From: Paracentrotus lividus
Taxonomy: Eukaryota > Echinodermata > Echinoidea > Camarodonta > Echinidae
Direction of reading: 5' to 3'
Length of the DNA stretch: 64,000 nt
NCBI GenBank assembly: GCA_940671915.1
Contig: CALNVZ010003433.1
Coordinates: 25,756,766-25,820,765, forward strand
A program made the translations under genes and the position numbers. Below the pieces are notes generated by a model that worked only from the letters and a program-made list of their open reading frames with translations, was not told the origin of the DNA and searched no databases. Below are positions 57,481 to 64,000 of the stretch, one piece after another. Every line of letters starts with the position of its first letter. Within the stretch, counting starts at the first letter, position 1.

Positions 57481-60400
57481 TGAATATAGATTGAGTGAGG
57501 GAAGGTGAGGATCGACTGGAGAAGGATACCTTGAATATTGGACGACAAGTGACGAACGACTAGCGAGCGAAAATTAATGTTTTACTATGATATCTTCTTA
57601 TTCATGAGTATTTGTATAATCACAATGAATAATAATTCTCAAGCTGGAAGAAAGCTGGAGAGTAGTTTAAAAGAAGTAGATGCAAAGTTGGGAAACTGAA
57701 AATAAATAGTGTATGAGGTAAGATAAGAGGAAGATTGAGGTATACGTATATCTCTATGTGAAATGAGTATATGTAAAATAAGATAAAAACATGTATAAGA
57801 GTAAGATTCACAATCCTTCTCGTTCGAGGTACTCATAGATATATTGGATATAGCTTTTAATTTCTAAGGATAGCACTACAGCTCCTTCCGCAAAAGCTAA
57901 ATAGATGAAAAGACAAGAAATAGTTTTGTTCTCAAAATTGTGTCATGCTTTACTTTAATGTACAACACGTTCTGGTTTTCGCTTATCAAATACTTATTAC
58001 TTTAAGTGTCTCACAAGTATTTTTCTTTGTGTAGTTGTTAAAATATTCAAACTTTTCCAATCGTACACAGTCAACCCAAGCTACTTGACCTTACTATTCT
58101 AGAGCCTGTCCCCATCTTCTGCTGATTTGAGTTGACCAAAACACGTGTATTAATTAGCGTTGTTCACATCATGTGGTAGCCTCTCTTCTCGAAATATGGA
58201 TCATCTATTTTCCTCGAGCGTTTAGATACAGTAAGAGAAGTAGAGAGATGAGAGATGGCACTAACAAGATCCTCATAAGGATTGTGTAGAGCTATGAAAA
58301 CACTATGCATGGATTCTATCTTACAACTTGCTAGTTCATGAACGGAATAGAGGTTTAAACTACATGTTCTATAATACAGTAAGTACTTGGGCATTAATAG
58401 TAGGATAATTCTACATATAATTTACCTATGAATATAAAGTGAAAATATTGATTCTTCAGATTCTCAGCATATTTAATATTATATGTACTATGTGTCAAAA
58501 AAACAGAAATAGAAATTAAAATGAGTTGACATGAGAAAATTGTCAATAAACATAAAATTGATAATATATGTATGTATTGAGTAAAGTTAGAAAGGCATAT
58601 GTATAATACAATACTTATAATCCTGTATGTTTGTTGTACAGTATTTAGTAAGATAGGCAGAATAGGTGACATTATAGAGACTGTATATGTCAATTATTAC
58701 AGTCAGTTTGTGCTGTGTTCTATATTTATAGTAAGAATGGATTTATATAATTATTATTATTTATTATTAATTATTTAGTTTAATATAATTCAGGTTAAGA
58801 TGCTGTAAAGAACCATTTACATCGTAAAGTTTAAACATTCCATGGATACATTGCTGTTGTAGTTTAATGCGGAAATAAGCAAAAATACGAATCCATATTA
58901 CATTCAGAACATTATAAATGATAATTAAAAGATTGTCAGTATTCTCAGATAATATTGAGTGGGTCTTTGTTTATAAATTTATCGATTTGTGTCACCTTCA
59001 TTGTTTTCTCATGAGATAATTCTGTATACTTCTATATAGATATCTTCTGTGTAGCTAATTGTTTTTTTCTGTCGTGTTGCTTATATCTCTATGTGAAATG
59101 AAGCAATCTAAGATTTTGGTAAATATTAACTGGGGTGTAGGGGCTATGACGGCTATACATAATAATCGCGAGCCCATGACTGTTGTAAGTGAATTAAATA
59201 AGATTGACTATCATCTAGAGGAGAACAGGTGTTATAATGAAACATAGTCATTAAACATTAAGACAGTATGCAGACAATTTATCATATTCGTAAGTATTAA
59301 CGGGCAGAAATGAAAGTAAATGGAAGAGAACGCCATAATTTTTAGTAGAGGGAGTTAATGGCAGAGGTTATTATCAGTAATGATAATGATCAAGTAAGGC
59401 TAATTGTAATTTTAGTATTTAGTGTGTAATATATTTTCGCGACGAATAACTTATAATATATCTCCACCACCAAGTATATTAGATAAAAGTTCATCATTCA
59501 TATAATGTTGTATCAATACCATGTGTACTATTGATATAGGTATATAAGACATTAATTTTTTTTATTGTTATTTTTTAGTGTTTTCTATGGCTAGTTATGA
59601 CATGACGCAGTAGTGATTAATGGTGTAACTTAGGAAGTTTTAAATAACCCGGTCTACAGGAGCAAGATATTATACTTCAATCGGAGCCACAGACTCAATA
59701 GCTATCATGTTTGTGAGTAGATTGAACTCGACTACCATAATTCACCTGAATTGATAGATCCATCCCTTTATGTACATTGGTTAAGGGTATAATGATATTA
59801 CATGAAATTCAATTAGATTGAGCTTCGTTAGATTAACATTCTGAAGAGACACTTTTGAATACATAATTGAAAAGAGTACCACTAATATGCGTAAAAATTG
59901 GGGCGAGTGAAGATCTCCATCAGGGTTTTATAGAAAAATATAATTTAGGAAATGAGCTACAAAATAACACCAATGGACAGAATTTCACTGAACTGTGGGG
60001 AAGGTAAATGATGTATTTCATACAAAAATTGGCCCTTATTTAGCTGTGAGATAATGAATAATTTCGTCAGACAGTATAGAATAGGTAGCTTTTATCTATA
60101 CATTAAAAAAAATGGGGTGTAATCTTATCTGATGATACATTGTTTAGAATACTAACATAGTAAGATTTGTGTCTTACATATGCGTCATTTTAATCAGTCT
60201 TGTATCATATACAGTAGTGGATATAAATGTCAGATGAAAGTGATATTTAAGTGTTGTTCAAATAAAAAAAAGAAAACTGAAATGAGGAGATAGGTATAAG
60301 ATACTTTGAACATTGCTACTCTTTTGATAGCTAGTATAGTGGATAGTTTCAAGCAACGTTAGATATAATTATTAGACGACAACAAATTTAGTAAATGATT

Positions 60401-63400
60401 TGATATACTAAAGGTATACTGAGATATGAGAGGAATTATCAAGAAGGATCATGTCACAATGTTGGGGAATCAGGTCACTGAATATTCTAATAATTATGAT
60501 GTTTATGAGATAGAAGCGACAAAATTTATATAGCAATACATTGGACAATAATTTGTATGTTCTGGAATACTTTTTTTGTTCACTAGGTAAAAATAATGGC
60601 AGGTCAAGTATTAACATGATCGATTAATAATCACAGGACTTGGCTGTAATTGAGTATCCAATCGTATGATTTGCATGCTGTGAGCAGGTTGTGTTCTTTT
60701 ATGTGGAGATGTAGATATCTCATTTGGGTCTGAATAATCTCAAGTGTCGAATGATAAAGGGCTTACATGGAAGTGTAAATACACGGATACCCCAAATGGG
60801 GGTACATCCAAGAAAAGCGGCGAATTGCACATACTAACGGATTGAGTGGTGTTAAAGTTCAGACGAAAATTTCTGCTAAAATTCTCAGTGGGAGAGGGTT
60901 TTATGTGATTTATTTTTTTGTCAATACTATCTATAGTTCATGGCTTTATATGTAATATAAGTGTAAAGGTATAATTCAATTAAACACAGAGGAGCTAATA
61001 AATCAAGGGGGAATTTGTAACAAACTTTTAATTGTTATCGATATACTAAAGTATAAAGTTTTTTTTTACATTGGTGATAAACAAGAATGATTAATTTTTA
61101 TTAAAGCGCACAAGTGTAACTAGAAAAGTTTATTAATTGTCTTGACAATTAGTTGCAGATAATGTGGTAGGTTCTTTCCGACGATGAAATTTGCTACAAT
61201 GAATCATTTTCAAATGTTTAAAGTGACGTAATTACGTAAAAGGTGGATATAGAAAAATATAGCCATTTAGGTATGCTATACGGTAACTTTGTCTGCTTGT
61301 AAATTTTTCATATCACAGCTAGAGAACCATTCCACATAATATATGAATTATATGAAATGCTATACTAACTCTGTAGATTTTTCTCCGTTCTAATTTGAAT
61401 GTACAAGTACAAATATTAGCACATATCCTTGTATACTATTTGCAACACACGCACACAAACAAAAAAACATTCGTCGAACTCTTTCTAGAACTAGAAAAAT
61501 CTTCATGGTAAAGTAAAGTATAGGTTATCATTGCAAACATTGTTTTCTGTATGAATTTCACTTGGTATAACTTTAACATATAGGTTTACTAAAGTTGATT
61601 TTTTTTCAATACGCGCAATGTATGAAGTGCTGAGCTATTGAAATTATTGAGTAAACATCTTATTCCCTCCATAAATTTGGAATAGGCGATGAATTGATCA
61701 TCTCGGTAGCTTAGCATTAAATATAATAATATTGATAGATAAAATATTTCACGTATTTATATAACGGCCTATATTGGGATCAGAGAAGTTTTAAGTCTAT
61801 TTCGATGTGAGACCAATTATGGAACTTTAGAGTTGAGTCGAACTTATGCGACACGGTAGGAAACTTCACGGAACTTGTTGGAAAGACGAGTTTTACAGTT
61901 CTAATTCCAGGCCGATGAGATTAGTGTGAAATCATCTGCATTACATATGTAATATTTGTTAGAGTGTTCCCGAGGGGGTCGGGGGAAAATATACGGGGGC
62001 GTTTTCTCGACTGTTTTATGCTGATCAGGATGAGTAAGGCCTTAAACAGTGTGGCGTAACGGAATGCCAGTGGTACAACATTATAATACCTTACGTAGTA
62101 CAGTCTTCCCTGATCAGGCAGGTGTTCCTGACACGACTCTTGATCAATTGTTTATGATTTATACATATATTATTTTGTATTAAAATTAGTGATGTCTAAA
62201 GCTTGTGATGTCTTGGACGGAAAGTTACTCATATAGACAGAATGATTTTGAGATAGAAATCGAAACCATGGTATAAATTTAGATTTATTAATTCTTATAT
62301 TCAGATCATTTCAGATATTAGTGTTTTAGCATGCTAAGTTTATTGAGCATATAGCGCACGTAAGCGTAATATCTGTGCATTGAGGTATGGTCATCGGGTT
62401 TGAGGGTCAATGTTGTTTTTGTTTATGCAAAGATTATCACTGCACAAATGCTTATTTCAGTTTTTATTTTTTTTACTACACAACAACACAACACACACAC
62501 AACAGCCAAAACACCCACACAATCACACATTCTTGATATTTGCTTGAGTTGTATGTGGGAGTACACCTCGAGTACACAATGCGTGTAGACTAATTTGAAA
62601 AATGAGATTATATTTTCTTATATTTGCATAGGGATATTTACACATATATTTTCCGATGTAACTATTCTATTTATAATTTTGTCTGATCAGTCATTTTCCA
62701 TATTGTTGTGGTTACAAACTCTTCAAGTATTCTATATAGAAATTGCTAAATTGACATAATACTAATTCTCGTAGTATTCAATGTTTCTACGTAATTTCAT
62801 TGTTAGTTAAATGATATGCAAGCGTCTGTTAAAAAATTCATATTTCTATTACATTTTGCTTAAGTATTAGTTTCGAGAGTTGTGTATCTGGTTACTCGGA
62901 TGGTCGTGGTGGAGAAGGAGAGGGAACTCTTTTCGAAATACGAAGGAGTTATACTTAATCTTCGAAAGTATATTTGCAATTTGATGGATAAGATATAGAC
63001 AATATACATGGTGATGGTATCTGTCATAACTCCGTATTATAAGTGGCTGACATAAACATAATTTTAAAAGTTCATGTTGAAGATATTGATGACAGGTTTT
63101 GAGATGAACAAGTAAGTGTATATATGGTTTGTAATCATTATACAGATTCATTAGTGTATCTTCGAAAGACTTAATATTGGATAGAGATGTAGGGAACTAA
63201 TCCTGGCGGCAATGGCGTCTGGGCTTTTATGATAGAATGTATTTGTAGAGCTTTAGTATATAGGACTTATATTTAGCTTCTCGATGAAATTTTCTTTGAC
63301 ATGGTAGTATTTACAATGTAAATCATAGTATCTGTCATAAGGTAACGGATCAGGGACTATTGTTAAGAGGGATAGGTAGCAGGGGTTTGGAGCTTAAGTG

Positions 63401-64000
63401 TTGGTGTAGGAATTCGCAAACATCTACCCCTAACTCTACACCTAACGTAATATTTCTGTGGTATTTGCTCTTGGTGATATTTTGTTACATGTGAGTTTGG
63501 TGTACTGATAAGGCTAGTGAATGGGAATACATTCTATTTGTTGATATAGATTTCAAGTGAATAATCATGAAGAAACGGATTAACATTTGAAATACTTTGT
63601 TTATGCTCAGTCAGTGGATCTAGCTAAAATATGTTAATCCTAGATGGCAATAGCGACATTGTCGTAGGTGGTTCTTCATTAGATTTATTTGAATTATTAC
63701 GGGATTGTTAGCGTGCTTATTTAATTTTGTGTGAGTCTTGACTCTATTAAATAGAGAAGAAAATAGAAACAGGATTACTTGATATAATTGTTTGCCATAT
63801 AAGTGTGGGGATAAATTGTAAATACTTACATAATAGCATGTAAATCGATTGGTAAGATTTTTTAAATAGAACTTGAGATAAATCGTTCTTCAGATCTCAT
63901 TTAAAATTCTGTTTTGACGCTTTGAATTATGATTGGGATGTTCTATATTTACCTATGTACTTTTTAAGATCTGCATGTAATCTACTACTATTTTAACGTA
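57481..64000. other. AT-rich sequence with no recognisable feature
   Basis: No domain, splice-supported exon, RNA gene, terminal inverted repeat or tandem array could be recognised. Open frames are short and look random. A minor CA-rich tract lies at 62483-62525. The texture matches the poorly preserved 47.7-57.5 kb stretch more than the left two thirds of the window. Confidence 0.4.

Overview
This is a eukaryotic, intron-rich, AT-rich and heavily repetitive window. The repeated TACATGTACATGTA strings, the abundance of foldback and MITE elements, and a mosaic gene built from HYR, CCP (sushi) and C-type lectin (CTLD) modules all suggest a marine deuterostome, most likely a sea urchin. That assignment is inference; nothing here names the species.

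One gene dominates and reads on the minus strand, from about 41.7 kb down to a stop codon at 3670. Every exon was found by hand from a domain signature plus AG acceptor and GT donor. The splice phases agree across all joins: HYR, CCP and linker exons are phase 1-1, and each CTLD is three exons with phases 1-0, 0-2 and 2-1. The order from N to C terminus is HYR, HYR, CCP, a 15-codon RGD linker, an array of alternating CCP exons A4-B3-A3-B2-A2-B1-A1, two near-identical CCP exons, then three CTLDs, about 1,200 residues in all. It looks like a secreted or extracellular recognition/adhesion protein. The 5' end (signal peptide, promoter) is not seen.

Layout: 1-3.4 kb, nothing recognisable. 3.4-12.4 kb, 3' end and three CTLDs, with a tRNA-derived SINE and several MITEs in introns. 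12.5-18.2 kb, intron with a 1,004-bp inverted-terminal-repeat element and a 1.07-kb foldback. 18.2-20.0 kb, the twin CCP exons. 20.4-29.85 kb, a tandem array of about 2.4-2.7 kb units, each with one A and one B CCP exon; most of these exons are broken by small deletions that look like assembly error. 29.85-36.4 kb, intron holding a degenerate GTCTAAT repeat, a polypurine tract, a non-LTR retrotransposon relic and a piggyBac-type MITE. 36.4-41.7 kb, RGD linker, CCP and two HYR exons plus a large foldback element. 42.45-47.24 kb, a decayed non-LTR retrotransposon split by two terminal-inverted-repeat elements and a TTAA-type element end. 47.2-64 kb, AT-rich sequence without recognisable exons; part of it (about 47.7-57.5 kb) is a strongly diverged, colinear copy of 35.5-42.4 kb.

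Most interesting: the A1 CCP exon is about 13% diverged from A4 while its flanking introns stay about 3-5% diverged, whereas the twin CCP exons show the reverse. This fits a recognition gene shaped by exon duplication, diversification and gene conversion.
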